Part shown: one piece after another, positions 12,061 through 22,853 of the stretch | Layout: every line of letters begins with the position of its first letter | Position numbering within the stretch: the first letter of the stretch is position 1 | NCBI GenBank assembly: GCA_027422505.1 | Contig: JAPQWV010000328.1 | Span: 248,001-312,000, forward strand | Length of the DNA: 64,000 nucleotides | Origin: Craterostigma plantagineum | Lineage: Eukaryota > Streptophyta > Magnoliopsida > Lamiales > Linderniaceae | Direction of reading: 5' to 3' | Translations under genes and position numbers: made by a program | Notes under the pieces: generated by a model | What the model saw: the letters and a program-made list of their open reading frames with translations, nothing else | Database searches by the model: none | Told to the model about the DNA's origin: nothing

Positions 12061-12466
12061 CATCTAATTTAGTCAATATACTAACAGAATAACATTTCGG
12101 CACTCAAGGGTCGTGATATTAGGAAACTCACCAGGCAATTAGCGAACACTTTCAGGATACCAGGTAAGTGGAAATCCCAACTACAACACATAAATTTTAT
12201 GTGCATGAATTATGCACATAAAATTTTGTACATGGAAGTGTGTACATGGATGGGACCGACGTGGCTGACTGATAAATTATTTTTGACTACGCATGCGCAC
12301 TCACCTATGTATTCATGTCCTAGGTCATTTTGTAATGTACAGAAGGGTTTCCTTTATGTAAAAGGAAAAATTTTGTACGCACTTTCGTATATATGATTTT
12401 CGTTACCTCGTTTACAATCACATAAAATAGTAGTAAGAATGGGTGGTGGAAGTTAAGGATTCCACA

Positions 12467-12725
12467 TAATTGTTCATTGGAGTGACTAGTCAACGAGTAG
12501 GGTCCTATCATCGACTAATATTGGGCTATTTTGCAGGATTTGATTTGTTCGCGTTGAAGCTCCATGATGGATGGTAATACTATACACGTAGTTAGATAAG
12601 CTAGGCGTAACCCCGAGTCTCGCCACGTTGTTAGTAGATTGCGTGGTTCCTACGTCTACTAATATGCATGTCGGGGTTTGATGGATAAGGAGGGTGCTTG
12701 CCACTACAGACGGGTTGTTCTCCGC
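12467..12725 (-). pseudogene. Ty3/gypsy protease N-terminal remnant
   Basis: The minus strand encodes a protease-like stretch, PTCILVDVGTTQSTNN then VTPSLSNYVYSITIHHG, which aligns with PTYVLIDSGATHSFVS and its downstream region in the plus-strand copy at 16263-16594. The usual active-site D-S/T-G reads D-V-G, so catalysis would be lost. The fragment is cut on its right by the gypsy copy starting at 12726 and on its left by the solo LTR ending at 12466. Its continuation is at 1190 leftwards. It belongs to the old minus-strand frame element. Confidence 0.85.
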
Positions 12726-15039
12726 TGTAATACCCGTAAATTTTACTACGGGATTTTGGATGTAATTAAATATGTAATTTGGAAGTAAATTTTATCATGA
12801 AATTTTAATGGAATATTTTCAAATAAATTGTGAAACTTAAACAAGAATGATAATAATAAAAATAATAATAGAACAAATATTGATGGGCTACACTTAGCTT
12901 TCGTAACTTAGGCCCAAGAATTAAGTTTTCTTAGGTCCAAATCATATAAATGTAATAAGTAATAGGTTACTTAATACTAAGGGAAAACCACCAACGACCA
13001 AGATGTCTAATCATCACCATTCTCGAAACTTTTCCTTAGTACATATCCACAACTCATAAGGGGAACAAATCTGATCATCACAAGAAATATTATACGTAGA
13101 AAGAAGGAGAAAAATGAAAGAAACCCCAACTCATAAGCTTAACGGTTCGAGAATCTGAAAGTTGAAGAAATGTATATTTCTTAAACTTAAACATAGTGTA
13201 CTTAAGTTATTTTCAACAACTATATAATGTTTGATTATTTCATAAAATGACTAAGGGTTGTTCGAAGGTTATCATGAATTTAGAATTCGCAAGTTAGAGC
13301 TCATGTTCATAAGTGTTACGATGATATAGGAATTCAAGTGACTCGAAGTATATGTTGGTAATAGGAATTTGATTTCACCGTACCCTTTTCTGGGATGACA
13401 ATGACTTTCGATGATAAATAATTTTAGTAAGTACTGTTTCATTTATGGGATATTAGGATATTGTTTTAGTGTAGTGAAGGTTATTTAGGACGTACCGTTT
13501 TCTGAAAATAGCATAGGTTTTTAAGATGATTTTTATAAGTATTAGGGTTTTTGAAAGAATCACTATTTATGGACTTCGGATAAATTTTGAGTGTGTTTCG
13601 CGAGTCTTAAGAATTTCACGAATCGAGTTTCGCGAATTAAGCTTCGCGAATTATTAGGGTTACGGGTCGAAAATATGATTTCGCGGGCCATAAAAGTTCA
13701 TGAATTGGGATAGGAAGTGAGGTTCGCAGGCCCGTTCATTTTGCGGTTTAAGGGTTTCACGAGTTAGGAGTACTTCGGGAACATAAAAGACTTTGCGAAC
13801 CTGAGGACTTCACGAACTATAAGTATTTCGCGGGCTACTTCACGGCTCTGAAAGATTCGCGAATCATAAGCCTTTCGCGGACAGAATGAACTTCGCGTGC
13901 CCTAAGACTTTCGCGAATTATGAGTACTTCGCGAATCAGATGAGGTTCGCGAATCAGTAGAGAGTTTCGCGAATTGACCGTTGACTTCGAATTTAAATTC
14001 GAAACCTAGCTAACTGATAATAATTATTTATTCAGAGGATCGACCCTTAAAGATTCCACCAGATTTCGTGACAGATTTTAATAGGAGGACATGTAGGTGG
14101 ATTATCCATCTACAATACGTAAACACATATATATGATTTATCTTTGTTATGTGAATTGATGTTTCTGTGACTTACGTGATTTACGTGTTTTACGTGCTTT
14201 ACGTACCTTTCATGTGAATCATGCTTTTAAGAGATTTCTTGTATATGCATGGCACATGCATATCATGTTAGAACGAGAGGTGATCATACCGTATTGATGC
14301 GGTGATGATTTGATATACTGACATATAGGGTAGAATGTGGTGATTGTGATTCGAGTAGTGTCGAGGTTGGGCTCGCAGGGCACTTGGCGGAGACATACGT
14401 GATCGATCTGTCTACTCAGACGTGATCGATTCGAGGTGCATACCGCCGGATGGGATTTTTATTTTGGTGTGGGAGATATACGACCTGGTAGGGGGCCATT
14501 GACGTGATCGATCAGTGCACTAACGGCGTAACTCGCTGCGAGACTTGGGGGTGGCCTCCCAGTAGTCTATTGCACGTTTTGGTGCCGAGCCTAACCTAGG
14601 GCCCTGTGTCGTGTGATGTGGAAATAGGAATGTGGGAAAAGAAAGAGTGTGCATTATATCATGTCGTGAGGGATTGGGATTGGGGTGGAGTGCACACTTG
14701 CATACATATATTTATTCACCTACTGGGCAAAGTGCTCACACGTGTTGTAGGTACCGAGCCTGGCACTGATACGCGTCAAGACTGAGACGGCTGGCGGCGG
14801 TGCTCCACGGACTTTTGAGGGCGGGGCGGTACATGGATGAAGACCTGTGGAGTGGCTTTAGAGTTTTTGTTCTTTTGATATTTTTGGGGCTTCGACCCGT
14901 GCACAGAGATGACGACGTAGACGGATGTTTGTAGTAATGTATGTTGTTTTAGGAAAACGTTTTAATTAAGACGGGCCTTCCGCGACTTATGTTGCGGAAA
15001 TCCGCCACTAATCCTAATTAGAAAACGAGGGTCGCCACA
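12726..15039 (+). mobile_element. 5' LTR of the plus-strand gypsy copy
   Basis: It opens TGTAATACCCGTAAATTTTA and closes GAGGGTCGCCACA, next to the primer-binding site. Its first 952 bp match the truncated 3' LTR (21888-22853) with a few per cent difference and small indels. It includes a TTCGCGAA array (13590-13990) and the conserved central block near 14085-14125. In the reverse orientation it matches the LTRs at 2496 and 16595 at its ends and centre, but not in its motif array. Confidence 0.92.
13590..13990. repeat. TTCGCGAA motif array
   Basis: About twenty words of the type (T)TTCGCGAATT, TTCGCGGGC, TTCACGAA and TTCGCGAACC occur in 400 bp. Several keep the full palindrome TTCGCGAA. It occupies the same LTR position that holds ATGTCGAGA words in the sister LTRs. 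Confidence 0.85.
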
Positions 15040-15041
15040 GG

Positions 15042-15053
15042 TGGTATCGGAGC
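15042..15053 (+). other. primer-binding site (initiator-Met tRNA type)
   Basis: TGGTATCGGAGC begins two bases after the 5' LTR. It matches the plant initiator-Met primer-binding site TGGTATCAGAGC with one mismatch. Confidence 0.9.
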
Positions 15054-15201
15054 GTGGGCTTTAGATTCTGAAGACTGTCCATGTACTACCGCTCAAAGGC
15101 CTGGAGAACCAGCCTGTCCTGTATATTTAAATGATTGATTATATGATTATGCGTTATTTGATATATGTGCTTTCTATGAATGATTGTAGAACTAGTTTAA
15201 A

Positions 15202-16230
15202 ATGCCAAAGGGACGTCGGGAGTATGTGGGTAGTTCTAGTCGTAGGGCGGGTTCCGAATCCCCACCGAATGAGGACCGCTCTACTATCCATCAGTTGACC
15301 GATATGATCCGACGACAGTCACATCAGATTAATGATCTCATTCACCGTCAAAACTCTTCGGAACGCCATGCGTCCCACGCATTGGAACGTATAGAAGCTG
15401 CTGGGGAGAGGTTCCGAAGGTTAAACCCCCTTCGTTAGAGGAGGCTGCCGATCCTACGGACGTGGAGGATTCGCTCAGAACTATCAAAAGTATGTTTCGC
15501 GTTAGCCATCTGCCTGATACCGAGAAGGTGACTTGTGCCACCTTCATGTTGCGTGGGATCGCGGGCTACTGGTGGGATACAATTCAGGTGCTCAAGGATC
15601 CCACTACGATGACCTGAGAGAGGTTCAAAACACTATTCCGAGGAAAGTATTTCACGGCACCAGATCGGGCGTAGAAGCTAAACGAATTTATCAATCTTAA
15701 GAAAGGGGGAATGTCAGTGGCAGAATACATCCACAAGTTCGAGCAACTCTCGAGGTTTGTGCCACATATAGTGGCTACGGACGAGCTGAAGATCGAACAT
15801 TTTCTGGAAGGTCTCAAACCCGAGACCTTCCGAAGCGTAAGCATGTACGACACTGAAGGGAAGACTTATGCCCGTATCGCTGAACGAGCAATTTTAGCCG
15901 AGCAGGCAGAGGTTAGAGTTACAAAGGCTCAAGATACCAAGCGGAGAGCAGAAGGGCAACAAGGAGGAGGGAATCAGAAACGCCACTTCCTTGGAAAGAT
16001 ACCAAACTACCGTGGGAATCAACAGGGCCAACAGAATTGGCGACCAATGACCAACCAAGGACCAGCTAATGTTCCAAACCAACCCCCAAACTCTGTACCC
16101 CAGTGTCGACAGTGCGAACGTTACCACTACGGTGCATGATATGGGACAAGACCAAACACAACTTCCCAGTGTTTTCGGTGTGGAAAGATTGGCCATTACG
16201 CTAGGGTCTGTAATGAGAGTTTAACATAAG
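15202..16230 (+). pseudogene. gag remnant (retrotransposon capsid/nucleocapsid)
   Basis: The start MPKGRREYVGSSSR is supported by a homologous start (MPRTRSEHVGESSR) in the minus-strand gag at 27060. Downstream, capsid-type sequence is seen across frames: YWWDTIQV, then GGMSVAEYIHKFEQLSRF (15710-15765) and a Gln/Asn-rich linker. It ends with a CX2CX4HX4C zinc knuckle, CFRCGKIGHYARVC, near 16170-16212. Gag would package the element RNA. A frameshift near 15420, stops near 15616, 15673 and 16137, and a stop before protease break it. A TTGTAG acceptor-like site lies at 15184-15189, just before the ATG. Confidence 0.9.
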
Positions 16231-16262
16231 CTTCGAATCAACCTTTAATCCGACCTCCACCT

Positions 16263-16594
16263 GTGCCATCAAGGGTTTTTACTCTGACAGATGAGGAGGC
16301 CGAAGCAAATCCTTCAATAGTTATGGGTACATTGACTATCTATGACGTGCCCACTTATGTGTTAATTGACTCTGGAGCCACACATTCATTTGTGTCAGCT
16401 AAGTACGTGAAAAAGGTAGGAATCTCTCCTACCTTATCTAAATACAATTACATAGTTACCTTGCCACACGGTGATCCAATGCGCAGTAACCAAGTGCTGA
16501 AAGGATGCTCCGTGAACATTGAGGGTAGAAACCTGAGCGTCGACCTAATTGTGATTCCAATGAACGACTACGATGTTATCTTTGGGATGGACTG
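16263..16594 (+). pseudogene. protease, left half, split by a solo LTR
   Basis: The aspartic protease has its active site in VLIDSGATHSFVS (about 16358-16396) and the second strand block (IPMNDYDVIFGMD) up to 16594, where an LTR inserts inside the GMDW motif. The reading frame resumes at 19124. The intact DSG suggests that the protease core was functional before the insertion. Confidence 0.92.
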
Positions 16595-19123
16595 TGTGGC
16601 GACCCTACTTTTCTAATTAGGATTATTGGCGGATTTCCGCAGCGTAAGCAGCGGAAGGCCCGTCTAATTAAAACTTTTTCCTAGAATAATATACATTACG
16701 ACAAAATGTCGTCTACATAGTCAGTCTATACAAAGGCCGTAGCCCCAAAATAATAACATAGCAAAAACCCTAACGCCGCTCCACAGGTCGCATCCATGTA
16801 CCGCCCCGCCCTCAAAAGTCCGTGGAGCACCGCCACCAGCCGCCTCAGCCTTGACGCATAGCAGCGTCAGACTCAGTACCTACAACACGTAAACACTGAG
16901 CAATTTTGCCCAGTAGGTGAATAAAATGCATGTATGCAAGTGTGCGCTCAATCCCAATCCCAATATCTCACATGCCATGCACACTCTTTCTTTTCCCACA
17001 TTCCTATCTCACATTACAATATGGGGCCCATGGTTAGGCTCACGCGCGCAATAATGTCATGGGTGGTCACGTGAATCCACCCGTAATCAGCGGTAAGCTA
17101 CGCCGGTAGTGCACTGATCGATCACGTCAATGGCCACCTACCAGGTCGTCTCTTCCACAATAAATCATGGGCGATCAAGCCCGTATCTATATATATATAT
17201 ATATAATCATCTGGCATTTTGCACCTCGAACCGACCACATCCGAGTAGACAGATCGATCACGTCTGTCTCGGCCAGGTAATCTGTGAGCCTAACAAGTCG
17301 TCACAATAATCTCAATCTACCCCACTTAACAATACCTCGAATCATCACCGTCTCAATACGGTGGAAACCATCTCTCGCCCTCACGTGATATGCACATGTC
17401 ATGCCATGCATATATAGAAATCTCATAAAAGCATGATTTATATAAAACGTACGTAACAGGTAAAACACGTAAATCACGTAAGTCACGTAAATCACCAAAA
17501 TCATCGAATCATATGAAGACACATAAATCACATATGTGTTTACGCATTGTAGATGGATGATCCACCTATCTGTCCTCCCGATATCGCTAAATGAGGGGTC
17601 TGATGGAATCCCTATAAGTTGATTCTCTGAATAAATAAATATTATTATATCAGTATATTTGCTAAACTGTATAAGTTTTTAAGTTCCCAAACTCTAATTA
17701 TAGAAAACCCTAAAATTTATGAAAACCTAAAAATAATGATATTCCTAAAATAAATAAACCCTAAAATATTGAAACCCCTAGATATAGCAAAATTCTAAAA
17801 TACCAAAAAATTTATTAACTAAAGCACAATGTCGAAATATTTATACAATTATCGAGGTCTTTAATATAAATGTCGAGATCTATATATATACATATATAAC
17901 TAATGTCGAAAACATCAACCATATCGACATTCTATAAATGTCGATAGAAATGTCGAGTATATTGAAAATGTCGAGACATATAAAGATGTCGAATTATACA
18001 AATGTCGAGACCATCATTTGAAAAGTCGACCCCTGAAAAATGTCGAGATGTTAATCTTAAAAATGTTGTGATCTATACCTAATAAATGTCGAGCTATTAC
18101 AGTCATGCTTAAAGAAAATGTCGAGCTCATCAAATCGACTTTTATTATGATATCGAGATCCTATTTATAATATTGAGACCTTCATTTTATTATCCAACAT
18201 CTCGAACTTCCCGTCAAATCACTAACCCATTTGTGATAATATCGAACCATGACATAGCTAAGTCATGAAGACTTCTCATTATACCTATCGAAAGCCTTCC
18301 TAGTTATTAAACTCGAAGTCTTTCTATTACATATCTCGACTTTCTATACATTTCGACATCTAATAGATATATTTCGAAACTTTTCCTATCCTATATATAT
18401 TTCGTAGTTATCATTAAGGTCACTGAAATACATCTCCCTATCTCTTCAAAGAAACCCTAAAAATCTTACACCTTCAAGTATCAATCCTCAAGAACACAAC
18501 CGTCTTTGACAACCATTAAGTTTCCTATATCAGCCCCTAAGAACTCGTGGAACCTTCGAATTACTCCAAGTATTAAATACAGCAAGCATAGAGAATTTTT
18601 AGGCATAATTCTTGTGAACATTAAGCATATTAAACAAATATATACCTTACTTCGAATCTTCAGTCTTTCAATTTACTAATTCTTCAAAGTTGTTGAGTTC
18701 TTATCTTTATATTGACAACTTCTGCTCTTGCTTGACGTCTTCTCTTCTTGCTAAGTGTTTTCTTACTAAATGAATGGTTCTAGATATAAGTTGGATGAGT
18801 ATTATATCATCGAAAATATCATTTGATGGGACATGTTAATGACGTAAGTTTCCCTAATGCCTAAGTAAAAATTGTTAAAGTTTGGTTTTGAGCTTGGGCC
18901 TTAATTCTAAAGACCAAATATAACTTAATTAAAGTTAGCCCAACTTAGTAAATTCTAATATTATAAATTTTTAATTTAGTCTTTTGATAAATTTCGAAAC
19001 CAAGTTGAAATCAGGAATTTATATTTTTATTTTACAACTTTAATTTCTTTGCCAACTTCCTAATTCGTAAAATTACATAATTAATTACTACAAAATCCCG
19101 TATTAAATTTTACGGGTATTACA
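16595..19123 (-). mobile_element. solo LTR (−), 2.5 kb, TSD GACTG
   Basis: TGTGGCGACCC at 16595 to TACGGGTATTACA at 19123, with GACTG at 16590-16594 and 19124-19128: a perfect 5 bp target duplication inside the protease coding region of the plus-strand gypsy copy. No internal region survives. It is of the same family as the LTR at 2496-5418. It carries the central block near 17545-17580, a short (TA)n at about 17190-17212 and an ATGTCGAGA array. Confidence 0.95.
17825..18370. repeat. ATGTCGAGA motif array
   Basis: About twenty words of the type AATGTCGAGAT or ATGTCGAA(T/A), with irregular spacing, occupy the same LTR position as the array at 3942-4410. Confidence 0.8.
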
Positions 19124-21855
19124 GACTGGCTTTCAGAATACGGAGTAGTCATAGATTGTAACAAAAAGGTCGTAAGTTTCCAACTGCCCGAAGAAAAGCT
19201 GTTCACTTTTTTGGGTAAAACTGCTCCGAATAATATTTCGTGAATCTCTGCACTGAAGGCTCAATGACTATTGAGATCCGATTGTGAGTATCTCGTATAT
19301 TGGGTGAAGACGGAGGAGTTACCTCGGCCAGAACTGAAAGATGTACTGATAGTCAACGAGTATGCCGATGTATTTCCCGATGATCTCTCAGGGTTACCCC
19401 CTGATCGAGAAATATAATTCACGATAGATCTGATGCCGGGGTCCGCCCCAATCTATAAAGCTCCTTATCGCCTAGCGCCAAACGAACTAAAGAATTGAAA
19501 GAACTGCTGGAGGACTTGTTGCAGAAAGGGTTTATTCAACCCAGCTTTTCACCATGGGGAGCACCATTCCTATTCGTACGGAAGAATGATGGGTCGATGA
19601 GGCTATGCATCGACTATAGGGAGCTGAATAAAATTACCATCAAGAATAAGTATCCATTGCCAAGGATCGATAATCTATTCGACCAACTACAGGGTGCTAC
19701 GATATTCTCGAAAATCGATCTCCGTCGGGATACCATCAGTTAAAGATCAGGGAGACAGATGTTCCTAAGACGGCGTTCAGTACGAGGCACGGCCATTACG
19801 AGTTTTGGTCCTGCCCTTCGGACTGACTAATGCCCTAGCTGCATTTATGGATCTTATGAATTGAGTCTTTAAAGACTATCTCGACCGCTTCGTCATCGTC
19901 TTTATTGACGATATCCTGATCTATTCTAAGACGAAGAAAGAACGTGCCTTTCAAATGGAGTGATGTGTGCGAACAAAGTTTTTAGGAGCTGAAGAAGCGA
20001 CTTATTTCAGCCTCTATTCTAACTATACCATCGAACGGGAGGATTCTCGGTCTATAGTGACGCTTCGAAAAACGGACTGGGATGCGTGTTAATGCAAAAT
20101 GGAAAAGTGATCGCGTATGCTTCAAGGCAATTGAAGGAATACGAGAAGAATTACCTGACCCACGACCTGGAATTAGCAGCAGTGGTTTTCGCTCTGAAGA
20201 TCTGGAGACACTACCTTTACGGAGAAAGGTGTGAAATTTTCACTGACCATAAGAGCCTGAAGTACTTCTTCACCCAAAAGGAGTTAAACATGCGACAACG
20301 AGGATGGCTGGAACTCGTAAAAGATTACGACTGCGTTATCAATTATCATCATTGAAAAGCAAATGTAGTCGCAGACGCGCTGAGTCGAAAGGCGGTGAGC
20401 ACAGAATTGCACGAAATGGGAGTGGAAATAGTCGATTTAGATGAAGTTGAAGTGAAGCTAGCAACACTAACCATTCAGCCTACGTTGCTAGAAAGAATCA
20501 GGAAAGCATAAGAAGATGATGAATTTTACCTAAAGGTGAAAGATGCACTACCCGAAGACTGTGAGACCCGAGATGATGGAACCTTGCTATACAAGAATCG
20601 GTTGTACGTACCCAACGATGAGGAATTATGACGAACAATAATGACAGAAGCACACGCTACAACTTACTTAGTACACCCGGGCTCGACCAATATGTATCAA
20701 GACTTGCGAATCACGTATTAGTGGCCGGGAATGAAGAAGGATATCGCCACGTTCGTAAGTAGATGTATGACATGCCAACTGATCAAAGCTGAACACCAGC
20801 GACTAGCTGAAACTCTGCAGCCTTTACTGATTCCTTAATGAAAATGGGACCATATCACGATGGACTTCGTCGTTAGTTTGCCTAAGACGACGAAAGGCCA
20901 CGATGCTATTTGGATGATTGTCGATAGCCTAAACCAAATCGGCTCATTTTATCCCTATCAACTCTACTTTTTCCATGGAACGGTATGCTGAACTGTATAT
21001 TCAGGAAATTGTTCGACTTCTGGAATTCCGATCTCTATTGTCTCGGATCTAGATTCGATATTTCTATCCAATTTTTGGCAGAGCTTATAAAAAGCGATGG
21101 GAACTAAGCTCTCGTTCAGTACAGCATATCATCCCCAGACCGACGGGCAGTCTGAACGAACGATCCAAATCCTTGAGGATATGTTGCGAGCCTGTGTGTT
21201 AGACTTCAACGGAAATTGGAGCAATCGGAATGGCGCCGTACGAGGCACTATACGGACACAAGCGCCGATCTCCAGTCCATTGGGACGAAATAGGTGAACG
21301 AGCTATACTAGGACGTGATATGATTCGAGAAACGACAGAAGCGGTAACGAAAATTCGGAAACGAGCTGCCCAAAGTCGAAGAAGAGTTATACAGATCATC
21401 GACGACGACCTTTGGAGTTTGCAGAAGACGATCAAGTATTTCTAAAGATCTCCCCAATGAAAGGCATAAAGCGCTTCGGACGAAAGGGCAAGCTAAGCCT
21501 CAGATATATAGGCCCGTTCAGAATTATCAAACGAGCAGCGAAGTGGCGTACCAACTAGAGTTACCGGCTTCCCTATCGCAAGTTCACGACGTATTTCACG
21601 TATCGATATTACGGAAGCACGTCGCAACCCGAACCACGTTATTCAGAACGAGCTTCTTTATCAACAACTCAAGCCTGACTTGAGTTACGAAGAGAAGCCT
21701 GTAGATATTTTGATGTACGAATCAAAAAGATTACGGAATAAGACTATTCCGTTAGTTAAGGTATTGTGGCGGAATCAATCAATTGAGGAAGCCACTTGGG
21801 AGCGTGAGGATCATATGAAAGTTCGTTATCCCGAGTTATTCCAGTCGGTGTAATT
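19124..21855 (+). pseudogene. gypsy pol remnant: end of PR, RT, RNase H, integrase, chromodomain-like tail
   Basis: The order is: protease end (19124-19240); RT with [17 protein letters not shown] (about 19585-19635), SKIDLR (19710) and catalytic [10 protein letters not shown] (19900-19930); then a deletion of RT thumb/connection around 19945; RNase H with LYSDAS (20050), [20 protein letters not shown] and TDHKSLKYF (20245); integrase with VHPGSTNMY and CMTCQLIK (20765-20785), MDFV (20861), IVSDLD (21035) and [10 protein letters not shown] (21140); and a tail with LRNKTIPLVKVLW and EATWE (21735-21800). Breaks include a one-base deletion near 19728, stops at about 20353, 20510, 20629 and 20835, and an integrase C-terminal deletion near 21225. 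It makes no functional polyprotein. Confidence 0.92.
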
Positions 21856-21870
21856 TCGGGGACGAAATTC

Positions 21871-21887
21871 TTTTAATGGGAGGAGGA
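21871..21887 (+). other. polypurine tract
   Basis: TTTTAATGGGAGGAGGA lies directly before the 3' LTR start (TGTAATACTCG at 21888), the expected plus-strand primer position. Confidence 0.85.
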
Positions 21888-22853
21888 TGTAATACTCGTA
21901 AATTTTACTACGGGATTTTGGATGTAATTAAATATGTAATTTGCTAAGAAGTAAATTTGATCATGAAATTTTAATGGAATATTTTCAAATAAATTGTGAA
22001 ACTTAAACAAGAATGGTATTAATAAAAATAATAATAGAACATATAGTGATGGGCTACACTTAGCTTTCGTAACTTAGGCCCAAGAATTAAGTTTTCTTAG
22101 GTCCAAATCATAGAAATGTAATAAGTAATAGGTTACTTAATACTAAGGGAAAACCACCAACGACCAAGATGTCTAATCATCACCATTCTCGAAACTTTTC
22201 CTTAGTACATATCCACGACTCATAAGGTGAAACAAATCTGATCATCACAAGAAATATTATACGTAGAAAGAATGAGAAAAATTAAAGTAACCCCAACTCA
22301 TAAGCTTAACGGTTCGAGAATCTGAAAGTTGAAGAAAGGTATATTTCTTAAACTTAAACTTAGTGTAGTTAAGTTATTTTCAACAACTTTATAATGTTTG
22401 ATTATTTCATAAAATGACTAAGGGTTGTTCGAAGGTTATCATGAATTTAGAATTCGCAAGTTAGAGCTCATGTTCATAAGTGTTACGATGATATAGGGTG
22501 ACTCGAAGTATATGTTGGTGATAGGAATTTGATTTCACCGTACCCTTTTCTGGGATGACAATGACTTTCGATGATAAATAATTTTAGTAAGAACTGTTTC
22601 ATTTATGGGATATTAGGATATTGTTTTAGTGTAGGAAATATTAATGAAGGCTATTTAGGACGTACCGTTTTTTGGAAATAGCATAGGTTTTTAAGATGAT
22701 TTTTCTAAGTATCGTTTTTAGGGTTGTTGAAAGAATCACTATATATGGACTTCGGATAAATTTTGAGTGTGTTTCGCGAGTCTTAAGAATTTCACGAATC
22801 GAGTTTCGCGAATTAAGCTTCGCGAATTATTAGGGTTACGGGTCGAAAATATG
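21888..22853 (+). mobile_element. 3' LTR, truncated
   Basis: It matches 12726-13677 with scattered substitutions and small indels, then ends abruptly after GGTCGAAAATATG. About 1.36 kb of the LTR 3' part is missing. Confidence 0.92.

Larger units (their letters stand above)
1196..12466 (+). mobile_element. solo LTR (+) of a gypsy family, split by a later LTR
   Basis: Two plus-oriented LTR pieces, 1196-1970 and 11262-12466, flank a minus-oriented LTR. The outer ends are TGCATGC (1196) and TTCCACA (12466). The flanks are AAATT (1191-1195) and TAATT (12467-12471), a 4/5 match for a 5 bp target duplication. The insertion interrupts a protease coding region whose two halves lie immediately outside on the minus strand, which independently fixes the boundaries. 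No internal retrotransposon genes remain, so it is read as a solo LTR left by LTR-LTR recombination. It carries a TTTCGAAATC-type motif array and, at 12163-12172, the splice-donor-like word CAGGTAAGTG shared by related LTRs here. Confidence 0.7.
12726..22853 (+). mobile_element. Ty3/gypsy chromovirus, plus strand, 3' truncated and split by a solo LTR
   Basis: The copy has a 5' LTR (12726-15039), a primer-binding site for initiator-Met tRNA, degraded gag, protease, RT, RNase H, integrase and chromodomain-like tail, a polypurine tract and 966 bp of 3' LTR. Its protease is interrupted by the solo LTR 16595-19123. The 3' LTR stops at 22853 where an unrelated LTR fragment begins, so no right target duplication can be tested. 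Gene order PR-RT-RH-IN-CHD and the tail motif (LRNKTIPLVKVLW) place it with the Tekay/Del chromoviruses. Multiple stops, shifts and an RT-RNase H deletion make it defective. Confidence 0.9.

Noticed and set aside
11488..12067. Open frames of 123 and 144 codons on opposite strands
   Set aside because: They lie in the TTTCGAAATC array of an LTR and encode low-complexity Phe/Lys/Ser-rich sequence.
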